Shown piece after piece: positions 11,480 through 22,393 of a stretch of DNA of 64,000 nucleotides; within the stretch, counting starts at the first letter, position 1, and each line of letters starts with the position of its first letter. Below the pieces are notes generated by a model that searched no databases, had not been told where the DNA came from, and saw only the letters and a program-made list of their open reading frames with translations. This DNA comes from Shinisaurus crocodilurus (lineage: Eukaryota > Chordata > Lepidosauria > Squamata > Shinisauridae). Location of the stretch: assembly GCA_021292165.1 (NCBI GenBank), contig JAHFWL010000425.1:83860-147859 (forward strand), in the 5' to 3' direction. A program made the translations under genes and the position numbers.

Positions 11480-12805
11480 CAGACCCCAGAGTCTAACAAG
11501 CTCAGAGCACACAAAGCTGCTTTTGCCTGGTCTCTGATCCAAACGGTTTTTCCACAGACCTGTGCCTGGCCCCTTTTCTATAACTTCTAGGAATTACCTT
11601 TTTCATTTCATAGTCATTCAGCAAAACAGAATGGTATGGTTGTTTACATTTATTGCCACTTTACTTGCTCATTAATAACCAGGCACCTCCTGAATTGTTC
11701 AAACTTGAGAGCAATGAATGAGTCCTTGGCTGAATAAGGCCAACCTAGTCTAGCAAGTATGTTAGCATACTTCTCTATCATATATTCTACCAAAACCTGA
11801 AGGGAAGCTACAAATTACTGTGAGTCACCCATAAAAGCCAGCAATGTCTAGACTAAAATAACATATTGAACAGGCTCCTGGTTCATTTCTAAGAGGCTGC
11901 TATAACATAAACAATGTATTTTATTCTAGCTTTCCCTTAAGTTATTTCATGTGTATGAAAACACTCCTCTTCAATAGGGTGCCTTGATGATGTAATGACT
12001 TACTGTAATAGTTTCATTTCTGTCATACAATTGTGCAGTGTATGATGTTCTGTAATGTCTTATTATTTAAGGTGTTAAGAGGTAGGAAGTTCTTTTTCAA
12101 GTAAGCAGCAGAAACGGATGCTTTATACTGAACTGTCTAGATTTAAGCAGTAACTAGGTGACAGAAGGTCTTAAGAGGATGCCAGCCATTTGGGTGGAGA
12201 CTCCATAGACCCTGTATAAGAAGGAGAAGAGATGAGCAAGCAAGCAAGGTGACAAGACCAACCATGATATTAATCAGAATAAAAAAGGTTATCCATTCAA
12301 AGCAGAAGAAAGTTCAAGCTGTTTTGCTACAGGAAAGCACACCACCGCAAAACTAGGATTAAGGAGGTTTGAGTTGATAAAGTTCACTCTCAACTTCAGA
12401 AGCGCACGACATCAGTATTAATTATAAGAACTTTCTCTTCCAGTGATTATAATCTCATTGTGATGTAGAGCGCAGATATATACTAGTTGACAGGAAGTTA
12501 TCTTCAATACCAAAAGATGCCTTCTAGGTATGGTTAGAATCCAGGTGGTAGGAACACACTTTTTATTTTGGAAATAGCTAATAGCATTTTCTAGTGCTGC
12601 AAACATCCCAGAAGTGTTAAGACAATAACACTACGCTATTATATCATCAGGCAACTGAAACTTGGTTATGGATCAAATTATAGAAAAATCCCATTAAACT
12701 GGATAAAGATCTCGGGATTCAATAAATCATCCTTTCCCCCTGGTGGAAATTGTTCAATCAGTACGTATTTGGAGACTGAAGCATCTCTCTGCATGCAATT
12801 ATTCT
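11480..12805. other. Non-coding stretch, nothing recognised
   Basis: Unique-looking AT-rich DNA. No repeat family, exon or RNA gene supported. Confidence 0.45.
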
Positions 12806-12875
12806 TACACTGCAATCCTATACATGTCTGCTCAGAAGTAACCCCAACTGAGTTCAATGAGACTCACTTGTATAG
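12806..12875. repeat. Palindromic MITE, TGCAATCCTA family
   Basis: Begins CACTGCAATCCTATACATGT and continues CTCAGAAGTAA ... GAGTTCAATGAGACTCACTT, the left arm and centre of a family also seen at 17480-17545, 33030-33101 and 52017-52100. The right arm is decayed here. Confidence 0.6.
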
Positions 12876-14184
12876 TATTTCAGACTTTTTCTTCACCATT
12901 TATAATTTACTTCATATAGGCACCTTTCTGCCTGACAACTCATTAACAAATTTCTATTTGGAGGCCACCGCCATTTAAGAAACTGTGCAGTTCCCAGATT
13001 CAACATGGGATGGTCCTGCATTTGTTTATGTACCATACTGGGTGAACACAGGGATATATATGTTTGTTAACAGGTGAAGCAGCTGTAATACACGGACACA
13101 CTTTGTGAAGTGTATTGGCACTACCTTGAGTGCCATTTTCTTGGTAGAAAGGTGGGGTACAAATCAAAGCAATCAAGCCAGCAATAAAATGATTTGCATT
13201 CTTTCACAAACAAACAAACATACAAAAACGACCCTGAAAGAACTCTGACCCTTTTTCAAACCAATCCAACACTTGGAAAATATCACCACCGCCCTTTGCC
13301 AGCCCTCCCCAGCCCTGAAACGCTGGGCTGGTTCATATGATCACGTGGCTTGTTTAAGCTGTGGTGATCCTGCGAACCAGGACACTGTCTCCCTTCCCTT
13401 CCCTTGCTAGTACCAACAGCAGTGGCAGTAGACGCAGGGGTGAGGGCCGCACAGGGAGCAGTGGTGCCGTCAGGTAACTGAAGACTCTGGACTTTGTAGT
13501 CATTCAGAAGCCCTCATTTCACTTTCTTCAAAATGTGGTAGGCCACCCTTGCTGCATTTTTGGGGTGTGTGTGTTCTGTTCATTCTGCTGAGTGGGGCCT
13601 TGGACCTCTGCCCCAATTCCTGTCCTGATGGCACCACTGTCAGGGAGAGGGGAGGAGGCTGCTCTGTCCCTCCCCCTCCCCCCCTCTGTTGTCATGGCGG
13701 CACACTGCATGACAGCGTACCAAGAAGAAAGGCACAGCGGATTCTGTGAAGACCCTGAAGCTCTTTTCTGAGCCAGGCTCAGGAGAACTTCGTCAGCACC
13801 TCCAGTAATAACAGGGTAAATTATAGGACTGTAGTAAGGGTTACTGGGGGCTCTCGGTACATTCTCTTCACCACTCTGTTATAGTAGTAGCTTGATCACT
13901 CTCCAGAAACTTGTAGCGTTTGGTCTCCCTGCTCTATTGTGTTTTAAGATTGAGCACTCTCTCACTTGAAGTAATCACAAATCTCTTCACAGCTTCCCAT
14001 TTCTGTCTGGCAACTTGTACTCAGTTGCTGTGGCTCAGCGGAATCAATGAGGAATTTATTCTTTCTGAAACTTTTCTCCCTCGGTGTCATTAATTGGCTT
14101 GTTTCTAGCCAGTGGGTGGGGATTAGCTCTGCTCTGCTGCCCTCATGGCTAGGCAAGTAAGAGGCGGGGTAAAGGGCTGGGAAG
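12876..14184. other. Non-coding stretch; GC-richer centre
   Basis: A locally GC-richer part at 13380-13750 contains C-rich runs but no coding exon could be supported. TG run at 13567-13573. Nothing else recognised. Confidence 0.4.
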
Positions 14185-14410
14185 ATGATAAATCATACAG
14201 AGATGCAGACGGGGTTGTAATGATCAATAAAACAAACAATTATCCTGTAATTACCCGATGCACCATTGCAATGGCTTGAAGCTCCAGCATGGAAATATAA
14301 ATAATAACAATCATAAAGAGGAAGGAATTCGGACCTGTAAAATGCTGATCTTGGCAAGGGGGTGTTGCAGTGAGGGAGCCTGCTAGCCAAAGTTACACCA
14401 TTCATTTATT
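14185..14410. other. AT-rich unique segment; possible conserved non-coding element
   Basis: Contains a cluster of homeodomain-like motifs (ATGATAAATCATAC, TAATGATCAATAAAAC, CTGTAATTACC) and CAATTATCC in about 120 bp, no repeats and no ORF. Function is only suggested by motif density. Confidence 0.28.
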
Positions 14411-15373
14411 ATTGGAGTAGGGTGCTCAGGGACTCCAAACAAGATCAAGGCCCTGTACTGGCCATCACAAACACAAGGCTTACTCTGATGAGCTTACCGA
14501 CTGGTGGTATCTCCCTCACTTGAACAAAAGCTTCCTCCAGGCAACTTCCTGAGGAAACCCCAAAGCATTCGGTTTTATGTCATTCCATGACAAGCAGCGC
14601 TAACACTCAACCAACACAGCTGCTGTCGTCATGGCAGTGAATCAAAGGTTTGTGTGTGCACATTATTTTCCTGGGGCAAATATTCCCCCACACCCTGGCA
14701 CAGCTGTACACTCAGAGCTGGATTCAGATTAGGGTTTTCCTGGGTCACCCATAGTGGAATGATTGTAACTGGACTTGGGAGTGGCGGAATGACCCTTTTG
14801 GAATCATTCCTGTGTAGACATTTACGTGAAAGAGCGTTTTGGACCCTCCCTCCAGGAATGAAGACATGAGACTTACGTTGGGTGAATGAGCAATCGCTTT
14901 ATTGAACCTGACAGAACACTACAACATGTACACCCCAGTTAGCAACAGGCTAACATCCAGTCAGAGTGGGCCCCCTACACTTCAGGCAGGAGGAGGGAGG
15001 TGCACCCTCCCGCTGTCAGCCCGTAAAGAATGATTCCATCTTGGTCTGGCTCGAAGCACCAAACCAGTAAGCTGTCAGATCTATGCGTGTCCTTGCCTGC
15101 TGCCCCCCAACAGATGTGCTGAGGGGGCCCAGATGGTCCCATGCCATCACGACCGCATAGCCCCGAAATGTGCTGAGGCTGCATGAGCTCCAGGGTAGCT
15201 CACCCTCTGTATTCCCTCTTGCTGGCCAGCTGCGAGGGATCGGCTGCTTAAGCATCTTTCACCCGGACAGTAGTTCAGGGATGGCTCACCAGGGTAGTCT
15301 CAACTTCAGACTCTCCCAGCCTACACTGGACCTGCCACTCATTATGACAGTCCCCATAGCCACTCCCCTAAGG
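14411..15373. other. Non-coding stretch; possible unclassified repeat at 14870-15365
   Basis: At 15336-15364 the segment CTCATTATGACAGTCCCCAT, followed by AGCCACTCCC, matches, with a few changes, the reverse complement of 35519-35547, so an unclassified interspersed repeat is present. CTTTATTGAACC at 14897 would read as a CAATAAAG polyadenylation-like signal on the minus strand. No protein similarity seen. Confidence 0.35.
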
Positions 15374-15493
15374 CAGCCTTCCCCAACTTGGTGCCCTCCA
15401 GATTTGTCGGACTACAACAACTCCCAGCATCCCCAGCCAGCCATGGGAGTTGTCGTCCAACACATCTGGAGGGCACCTGATTGGAGAAGGCTG
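15374..15493. mobile_element. Palindromic MITE, CAGCCTTCCCCAAC family
   Basis: About 120 bp. Left arm CAGCCTTCCCCAAC...TGCCCTCCAGAT and right arm ATCTGGAGGGCACC...GGAGAAGGCTG are inverted repeats around CATCCCCAGCCAGCCATGG. Relatives at 20741-20863, 37706-37838 and 54478-54600 share the CTCCAGATGT / ACAACTCCCA core. The flanks match at only 5 of 8 positions, so a target duplication is not secure. Probably hAT. Confidence 0.8.
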
Positions 15494-15966
15494 TCCTCAA
15501 GAGAATCCAAAAATTCAGACAGCTCTGCTGATCCTTATCCAGTTCCAGCCGTTTTCATCTCCACCAGGCGCAGGTCTTTTGTAAAGCAAATGGGTCCTAA
15601 TTGCTCGTTCTAAACCAAGACACCCTAAAATACTTTGCATTATAGCAGGGAAAAATATATGATTGCTGGGGGAAATCATTCTTCCCCCCCCCCCCGCCAC
15701 CATTGTGAGGATTTTAGCTAAGCTCGGAGGGAACAAGGGCATTTGTGGGTGTGGGGGGGAGAGGGGGTGGTAGGTGACAGCAGAGTCCCTGCAAGTTACA
15801 AGGTACTGGAGCTCAGCTGCATCCTTACAGGTCCCGGCTCCACTACACCGTTGCTGCCACAGAAGGGAGTCACCTTAAACTTGGCTTCCTCCTTCCACCT
15901 GCCAGCTATGAAGTCACACAGGCCAGACTGAAGATCTGCCAGGAATCCACGTGCGTGCGTGTGTTG
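15494..15966. other. Non-coding stretch with C and G homopolymer runs
   Basis: C run near 15684-15697, G-rich GTGGGGGGGAGAGGGGG near 15750. No exon or known repeat. Confidence 0.4.
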
Positions 15967-15998
<32 letters not shown>

Positions 15999-16036
15999 AT
16001 CCAGCAGATTGGCCCAGCTAGCCCCCCCCCCCCCCG
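15967..16036. repeat. (GT)n microsatellite followed by poly-C
   Basis: GT dinucleotides at 15967-15995 and a run of about fifteen C at 16021-16036. Confidence 0.95.
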
Positions 16037-16164
16037 CACGATTCTGGGCTGTCTACCAGCGCTGGTGCCGACTCGCTCTGACACGAGTGGAGCCAGCACG
16101 TGGTCTTCTGCTTTTAAAGCGGGCCATGATTTGCGTGTTTCCCCCCCCTTAAGGCAGAGAAATT

Positions 16165-16292
16165 TGCCCAAGATACGGCTGCAATTTGCACAAATTCAGC
16201 TGCAATTTGCACAAATTTCTGCTGTATTTTGCCCAAAATTGTGGCCATATTTTACACAAATTTCCCCGCCTTTTTTTTTTTTTTTTTTTTAA
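16165..16292. repeat. Short degenerate tandem repeat and poly-T
   Basis: The motif GCAATTTGCACAAATT occurs at 16180 and 16203 with a 23-bp period and then in weaker forms (TATTTTGCCCAAAATT, TATTTTACACAAATTT) up to 16265, followed by 22 T at 16269-16290. Confidence 0.75.
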
Positions 16293-16369
16293 GCAAATTG
16301 CAGCCTGCTTTAAAAGCGGAAGCCACAACCCTCCCCTGCTATTCGGCCCGCTTTCAGCTCTTTAGTCGG

Positions 16370-16670
16370 CGAGGTGTGCTGAGATCCAGTGAGTGCACGT
16401 TGGCCAAGTTCCTCAGTGTCCTCGCTTGGACATTGGGACAGGACATGGGTGCCCATTCTGATGTCTTTTTGGTGCCAGGCAAAGACATTCTTATTTTCCC
16501 AGGCTTTCCAGCAGGTTGAATAGTTGATTTTGATGGCTGTTTTATGTTTCAAACTAATTCATTGAATGGCCATTGCTATTTCTGTGTTCATATTGTTTTA
16601 TTGTTGATTTTTTAAACTGGTACTGTTTTATCCTTTAACTATAGGCCACCTTGGGTGCTTATGCTAAAGC
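16370..16670 (+). mobile_element. L2 LINE 3' end (C-terminus remnant plus 3' UTR)
   Basis: TTTTTGGTGCCAGGCAAAGA near 16468, CCCAGGCTTTCCAGCAGG and a T-rich UTR ending GGCCACCTTGGGTGC have the layout of the L2 3' end; the matching GGTGCCAGGTTAAGACCTG segment recurs at 56661. No catalytic domain. Confidence 0.6.
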
Positions 16671-16929
16671 TGCATGTGCCCCCTGAAGCTTTTTGTGGCC
16701 TCTGCTGCTGCTGCCACAGTTCGGCAAAACTTTGATTTGCCAGCAAAAATTGGCGTTGTGGCATTGGCGGCAAAGAGGGTGCTATTTTGCTTGACAGCAG
16801 GGTATGTGGGGAATGCTCACCTGGTTGTCAAGCTTTTTTGCCACCAAATTTCAGTGTCAAAACTGGTGGTGGTGTGGTGGCAGCAGTTTTGGATGCTAAA
16901 GCTGCCCATGCCTGTGCTAAATTCCCCCA

Positions 16930-16948
16930 ATCTATATATATATATATA
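16930..16948. repeat. (TA)n microsatellite
   Basis: Nine TA steps at the 5' flank of the Helitron-like element. Confidence 0.9.
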
Positions 16949-16956
16949 AGAAGAAG

Positions 16957-17473
16957 TCCTGACTGACTGACTGACTGACTCATCAACGCCCAGCTCAAAC
17001 CATTTAATCTAGGAACGTGAAATTTTGAGGGAACATTGTTTTTATGACGTAGACACCCACTAAGCAAGGATTTTTGGAAATCTGTCCCTAAGGGGGTGAA
17101 AAAAGGGGGGGAATCGCCCCACTCTCATATCTCCTATGGGCAAAACTACAGGGGAGCAGTTATGCAAATCGGCTTCACCTCATAATTGCTGCAGGAGCCA
17201 ATAGGACCAGTTATGCAAATAGCCCATACGACACTTAGAATGTTCGTATGAATTCCTGCAGGGGCCAATAGGGGTGGGTATGCAAATCTCCCCTAGGCCA
17301 TTTAGAATGTTATCTGAGGGGGTGAAAAGGGAGGGAAACTTTTTAACTGACTGACTGAATGACTGCTGTGTGGGGGGCGTCGTCGCATAGGCTCCATCAC
17401 GTTTTGACAGATCTACCCCAAACTTGGCACGATCACTCTTCATCATGTGAGTGAAGCCGCGGGCAACAGCTAG
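16957..17473 (+). mobile_element. Helitron-like non-autonomous element (tentative)
   Basis: Starts TCCTGACTGACTGACTGACT at the edge of an AT-rich site and ends ...GCGGGCAACAGCTAG followed by T, the CTAG|T terminus typical of Helitrons, with a small GCC/GGC hairpin (GCCGCGGGC) just upstream of the end. Inside, the unit 'tatgcaaat ... gccaatag' recurs near 17162-17225 and 17262-17290, and the GACTGACTGA motif recurs at 17344-17360. There are no terminal inverted repeats and no target duplication. Against it: the base before the 5' TC is G, not the usual A, and the hairpin is short. No Rep/helicase coding region. Confidence 0.55.
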
Positions 17474-17479
17474 TAAATA

Positions 17480-17545
17480 AATAATTTCAGCTGAATTCAG
17501 TGAGATTTATTCCCAAGGAAGTGTGCATAGGATTGCAGCTGTAAT
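17480..17545. repeat. Palindromic MITE fragment, TGCAATCCTA family
   Basis: CTGAATTCAGTGAGATTTAT ... GTGTGCATAGGATTGCAGCT is the right arm and centre of the same family as 12806-12875. Confidence 0.6.
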
Positions 17546-18525
17546 GCTTCATCTTATTTCCTCCCCACCAAAGAGACCCATAAATGAGGCTGTAATATAT
17601 TGTTAAATGCACTGAGGAATACCATAGCTGGTGAAACCACACACTTTGGGCTCATCTCCAGAAACTGTGCACATAGAACAAAAGAACATTTTCTGGATGA
17701 TAATACCTCCTCTTGCCAGATCCTTCCACTTCCTCCTGCATTATGCCCACAAAAGCACAGTATACCCTGGGGATGTGCTGATAAGCCCCTTGAGTATCTA
17801 CAATCCAAGAGAGAGTCGAAGGCAGAAATGAAAAAGCGGGACTTGCCTTCCCTATTACTGCACAGTATAGTAGCTGATAGGTGAGCTGGAAATAAACCCC
17901 AGCATGCCTGGATCTGAATCCTCTGAGCAATCCACTGTCTTCCTGATGTACGTGATGAATCAAGAGAGAGCGTTTCCAAAGAAGGAAGAGCCAGTGTAAA
18001 ATCTTACCAAAGTCAGGACTTCCCTTCCCAGCTGCAGGAGATCAGCCCTTTGGAGAAGATATGAGAGTTCTTAATTGAGAGTTAAGCCCAGCATCTGTTC
18101 TCATTAACTGCAAAGTCTCAGCCTGGGGTTTCCTTGTTATCGGCTTCAGAGAGAGAGAGAAATACCGATGCCAAGGAAGTGTCTCTTGCCAGTCCTGATC
18201 TACCCCTCCCACCATTTAAGTGGATAGCAAAAGCCCCTGTTGTTTCAGCCGAAGCAGCAGGCTCAGGGCCATGATGGCATCACGGATGCTTGGCATAAGC
18301 ACAAGTATTGGGGTGAAAACACCTGCTTTCATTTCAGCACCGCTGCAAAGCACAGAATGCATTACTGAAAAAGGTCCAACAGGGCCAGATGTTCCCCTTG
18401 CTACCTCTCTGACATCATGGCAACTCCTACCATTGACTTGCCCACAGATTCTCTCAGAACTCCACTGAAGGAATATTTAAGAATGAAAGAATCAGACACA
18501 GTTCATTTAGAAGGCCACTGAGCCA

Positions 18526-18529
<4 letters not shown>
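17546..18529. other. Non-coding stretch, nothing recognised
   Basis: Unique-looking sequence. Overlapping short frames on both strands at 17554-17979 show no domain content and are not supported as exons. Confidence 0.4.

Positions 18530-18567
<38 letters not shown>
18530..18567. repeat. (CA)n microsatellite
   Basis: Nineteen CA steps. Confidence 0.97.
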
Positions 18568-18571
<4 letters not shown>

Positions 18572-18876
18572 CTCCTTTACCTGTCAAGGTTTTGACTCTG
18601 TCTCTGTGAGAGCAGAAGAAGCACCGTGGTTTGCTATTCTTTTCTTTGGTGGGAAGCATAGGTATTGTCACAAGAGCTTCAGAGTTCATATATTTAGTAT
18701 GCAAGTAAATGTCTGCTCCAGTCAAAGTGCCAAAAGGTAGCAAAGTGACATTTCAGGCAGTCAGCAGTCCCTAAGCAATTGCTTGAGGGAGGGCATGAGG
18801 CCACGAGCAGACTCACAGCCCAGCAGGCGTCATGCAGAGACACTGTTTGTATGGTCTGGCACGGCACCTCTCCATG

Positions 18877-19439
18877 CAGGAACGGTGCAGGGCTGTTTGG
18901 CGCCCTAGGCCAAATATATTTAGCGCCCCCCCTCGTGCCGTGGGGGGGGCTCCGGAGCAAAGCAGCCCTGCTCTGCAATCCCCCCCCGCGCCGCCGCCAC
19001 CGCCGCTGCCACCACCACCTACCTTCCCCCCGCCCCCGCTGCTGGCTGCTGCTGCTCCGCGAAGGTAGGTAGGTGGTTGGCGGGCAGGCGGGCGCGCGGG
19101 CGGGCGCGCGGGGGGGGGAGGTGCAGCGGCAGCGGCGGCGGCAGCGGCCGGCAAGCGGGCGGGGAGGCGCAGCGGAGGCGGCAGGCAGGGCAGGAGCGCG
19201 CCGGAGGAGAGGAAGGGGCAGGTGGTTGGCGCGCGGGCGAGCGGGCGGGCGCACGGGGGGGGAGGTGCGGCGGCGGCGGCGGCAGCGGCCGGCAAGCGGG
19301 CGGGGAGGCGCGGCGGAGGGGGCAGGCAGGGCAGGAGCGCGGCGGAGAAGAGGAAGGGGCGCGGAAGAGTTTCTGCGCCCTTTCCCGCCACGCGCCCTAG
19401 GCAGCCGCCTGGGTCTGCCTAGCGGTAGCGCCGGCCCTG
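18877..19439. mobile_element. CpG-rich hAT MITE, copy 1 (subfamily I)
   Basis: Bounded by an exact 8-bp target duplication TCTCCATG (18869-18876 and 19440-19447). Left end CAGGAACGGTGCAGGGCTGT and right end GGTAGCGCCGGCCCTG form imperfect inverted termini of the CAGGGCCGGCGC type, followed by the subterminal GGCGCCCTAGGC / GCCCTAGGCAGCCGCC. The interior is extremely GC- and CpG-rich and contains a tandem duplication with a period of about 149 bp (starting 19071 and 19220). It lacks the internal hairpin present in copies 2-4. No transposase frame. Confidence 0.92.
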
Positions 19440-19634
19440 TCTCCATGGGTCCTGGGAATATGGCTGCTGTGATTTGTGGGATTGTGGTGGCTCAAACATG
19501 GGCAGTTGCGACTGTACAGATTGCAGCGGCAGGTCCCGCATGAAATACGACTTCACGCAATCAGCACTTCCGCGCAATCCTGACCAGGTTGTGGGCCTGG
19601 TGGCGGCCCTGTGTATATCAGTGAATGACCACTG

Positions 19635-20163
19635 GGTTGCTTCAGCCACCTGGGTTGCTCTCCCTGCCCCACTCCCCGAGACCCCACTAAGGCCACAGTA
19701 TACCAAACACCCAGTGGAAGCTGGTGGCTCTAGCGTCAGTGGGGCAGTGCATCCAGTCCAGGCTGTATTCTGAACTTTTAAGGAGCTATTCATTTTTATT
19801 TATTTATTTATTTTATTTATTATATTTATACCCTGCCTTTTTTCCTGAAAGGAACCCAAGGCAGCTTACATAATCCTCCTCCTCCCCCTCTCCATTTTAC
19901 CCTCACAACCACCCTGTGAGGTAGGTTAGGCTGAGAGTCCGTGACTGGCCCAAAGTCACCCAGTGAGTTTCATGGCCGAGCAGGGACTAGAACCCGGATC
20001 TCCCGAGTCCCGGTCCAACACTCTCACCACTACGCCACACTGGTGCTGGACCAATTTTGGGGATAGGGTTAAGCACTGCGGACAGCTCCTTTAAAGTTCC
20101 GACGAGCACCCAGAGTGGATACACTGCCCCAGTGACATTGGGACCACCAGCCTCCACTGACCA
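19635..20163 (+). repeat. Unnamed palindromic element, copy 1, split by a SINE
   Basis: The segment 19652-19730 is identical over about 79 bp to the reverse complement of 22013-22091. It continues through CTGAACTTTTAAGGAGCTAT and, after the SINE at 19797-20045, through CAGCTCCTTTAAAGTTC to GGACCACCAGCCTCCACTGA, so the outer parts are inverted repeats of each other. Copies 2 and 3 lie at 21834-22105 and 23268-23460. No coding content. Confidence 0.75.
19797..20045 (-). mobile_element. tRNA-derived SINE (Squam1/Sauria-like), nearly complete
   Basis: On the minus strand the head has an A box TGGCGTAGTGG (20027-20037) and a B box GGTTCTAGTCC (19984-19994), the Pol III promoter pair, then the body CATGAAACTCACTGGGTGAC, CCTCACAGGGTGG and CTTGGGTTCCTTTCAGG, and the tail GGGTATAAATATAATAAATA. 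It interrupts the palindromic element of 19635-20163 and is therefore younger. Relatives: 26075-26338 and 58584-58772. Confidence 0.9.
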
Positions 20164-20526
20164 CTGCCTCAGTTGGGCCCTCATTGCTTGGCAGAAATTT
20201 GCCACACTCCACTGACTGGCTACATTGCATAGAATCGCCACTCCGGCAGCCCATCCTTCCTCGAAGCTTCTCTCCTGGGCAGGCGACCGCAATCTCCTTG
20301 GAAACGGCTTGGTGCTGCTCTGCCTGAGCTCAGGTTCTTCTCCACCATGGTGGCCACAATCACTCTGGAGGCTGATCCCACGTGTAGGGTGCTGCCTTGG
20401 GCCTCTGGGCCAGTGAATCATGAATGAACTCGTGCGTGAAAACAAATTTGTAATCCTGAATTGTATGGCGATTGAAGGCAAAACTAGGAAACCAGTTGAA
20501 TGCTCATCCCTGTGCCTCCGTTAGTT

Positions 20527-20695
20527 GCCGTATTTTTCCGTCTATAAGACGCCCCCATGTATAAGACGCCCCCCACTGGGCAGTTTCGCAACTGCGCGGT
20601 TCTCTCCTTTGCTTACTTCCGTGTATAAGACGACCCTCAATTTTTAGTCTAACAATTTTAGGAAAAAGTATAGTCCTATACATGGAAAAATACTG
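20527..20695. mobile_element. Tc1/mariner-like or related MITE
   Basis: Left end CCGTATTTTTCCGTCTATAA and right end TATACATGGAAAAATACTG are inverted, with GTATAAGACG motifs repeated inside (about 20561 and 20623). A TA follows the right end; the left TA is not preserved. About 170 bp, no coding part. Confidence 0.65.
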
Positions 20696-20740
20696 TACCT
20701 TAACTACCGGTAAATCCTGTTTCAGAATGCTAGGTTAAGC

Positions 20741-20863
20741 CAGCCTTCCCCAACCTGGCACCCGCCAGATGTGTTGCGCTACAACTCCCATAATATATGC
20801 CAGCTGGGGACTATGGGAGTTCTAGTCCAACACATTTGGAGGGTGCCAGGTTTGGGGAGGCTG
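20741..20863. mobile_element. Palindromic MITE, CAGCCTTCCCCAAC family
   Basis: Left arm CAGCCTTCCCCAACCTGGCA, right arm ending TTTGGGGAGGCTG, centre ACAACTCCCATAATATATGC / ACTATGGGAGTTCTAG. Flanks agree at 5 of 8 positions. Same family as 15374-15493. Confidence 0.8.
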
Positions 20864-20869
20864 GACTAA

Positions 20870-21833
20870 GGGATGGCATATGTCATATTGTTTAAATGGA
20901 CAGTTTTGTATGTTTTTCAATAGTAATAATAAAGACAATATGCTGTTTCACCCAATCAGAGATGAAGCCCTACTATGGGTATCACTTTTATTTTAATTAT
21001 GTTTTAATTTTATTAAAAAATATTTATAGTTCACCTCTGAAGATAAAAACCCTCTCAAGGTGGCTTTTATTCATACATGCACCAAACCTGCCTCCTGGTA
21101 CCATGGCAAAACACACCTTCCCTGTTAACAGCTGGGAAAGTGCATAATGATGCTTTTCTCTGAATTTAGCACAAATCTGCCAGCACAGCAGTTTACTCTG
21201 AGACCAGCGCAGAAAAAGTTAACACAATCTAGGCAAAAGGGAAATGGCACTGAACTTTTTACTTATGCATGTAGGTCTTATTTTTGAAATGAAGTGTTTG
21301 AAAATTATATATATAAACATCTGGAGCGCTGTAACGATAAGGCTTTACAGGTTTATAACGTGGAGTAAAGTGCCACTACCAAGGAAAGATAACAATGTCA
21401 CATTATTAGCACCTTTGCCGTAAATGTTTGTAAAGTTGGCTTATCATTTGCAAAGAGCAATTTGCAAATGGATGCTTACATATATATATATTTTACCATT
21501 ACTGCAAGCAACTACGACTGTTATTACTACACCATGAGTACTGCCTCTGTGACAACCGCAATGACGATGCCTTCTGTTATTATGGAAGTGTTATGTATTA
21601 CTAAACTTCTGTCAAAGAGGCAAGATCAGAAGCAACAGAAGCAAGGTAAATAACATGACCGAAGAGGGGTAGCATTATAGAGAGAGCAATGTGATCATTC
21701 TGGCCAACGGGATAGGCAGTATCTGGTGTATCTGCATCCTGCCTGGGTGCTGGAGCTGATGGCAAACACAAGGATCCAAGCACAGGATCCTGTATTTAAG
21801 GGTCCTGAGGATCACAACACCAGGATGGTTGCT
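20870..21833. other. Non-coding AT-rich stretch
   Basis: Contains short TA runs (21306-21315 and 21478-21491). No repeat family or exon recognised. Confidence 0.4.
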
Positions 21834-22105
21834 GTGGAGGCTGGTGGCTCCCATGTCAGCGGGGCGGTGTATCCACTCCGGGTTTCAGTCTGAACTTCAA
21901 AGGAGCTATCTGTGGTGCTGAACCCTAGACCCAACCCGGGTTCAGAACCACGGATAGCTCCTTAAAAGTTCAGGCTACGGCCTGGAGTGGATACCCCGCC
22001 TCACTGACGTTGGAGCCACCAGCTTCCACTGGGTGTTTGGTATACTGTGGCCTTAGTGGGGTCTCGGGGAGTGGGGCAGGGAGAGCAACCCCGGTGGCTG
22101 AAGTC
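21834..22105 (-). repeat. Unnamed palindromic element, copy 2 (inverted relative to copy 1)
   Basis: Outer arms GGAGGCTGGTGGCTCC (21836) and GGAGCCACCAGCTTCC (22012) and inner arms around AAAGGAGCTATC / GATAGCTCCTTAAA fold back on each other around CCCAACCCGGGTTCAG. The right flank 22013-22091 is identical to 19652-19730 in inverted orientation. Together with copy 1 this makes an inverted repeat with about 2.3 kb between the identical parts. Confidence 0.75.
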
Positions 22106-22393
22106 CTTTGAGCTCAGCATATACCTCCAAAGGTTATGGGTGTAATGGAGGAAACTGGGTAAAAGGTGGGGAACCTCCCCTTGTGTTGGAGAAGTGTGTG
22201 GATGACACAGAAAACTCGTCCGCCCGTCCCAGGAGCCCTGCCAGTTTCATGATGTGTCTGACCTGTGGCAACGGACTTTTCTGATGTGATGAAGGCTCTT
22301 GATTTTTTAACATCAATTTGCATCTTTAAGATGCAATGCAGCACTGGAGCTGGCCCGTACACGCTGATCGTGTACCCGAGTGGTGCTTGGAAT

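Noticed and set aside
13380..13750. A host CpG island or promoter
   Set aside because: GC is moderately raised but CpG steps are few and there is no adjacent exon.
14870..15365. An LTR of an endogenous retrovirus
   Set aside because: A polyadenylation-like signal and one short match to 35.5 kb are not enough; no TG...CA ends, primer-binding site or gag/pol similarity were found.
17554..17979. Overlapping frames of 94-141 codons on both strands
   Set aside because: Frames on opposite strands open over the same DNA without motifs; typical of chance in unique sequence.
18694..19543. Long arginine-, proline- and alanine-rich frames on both strands
   Set aside because: They lie inside the CpG-rich hAT MITE; the composition follows from CGG/GCC repeats, several frames are open at once, and no domain is visible.
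19984..20037. A tRNA gene on the minus strand
   Set aside because: A and B boxes are present but the cloverleaf is not; the body and tail are those of a repeated SINE.
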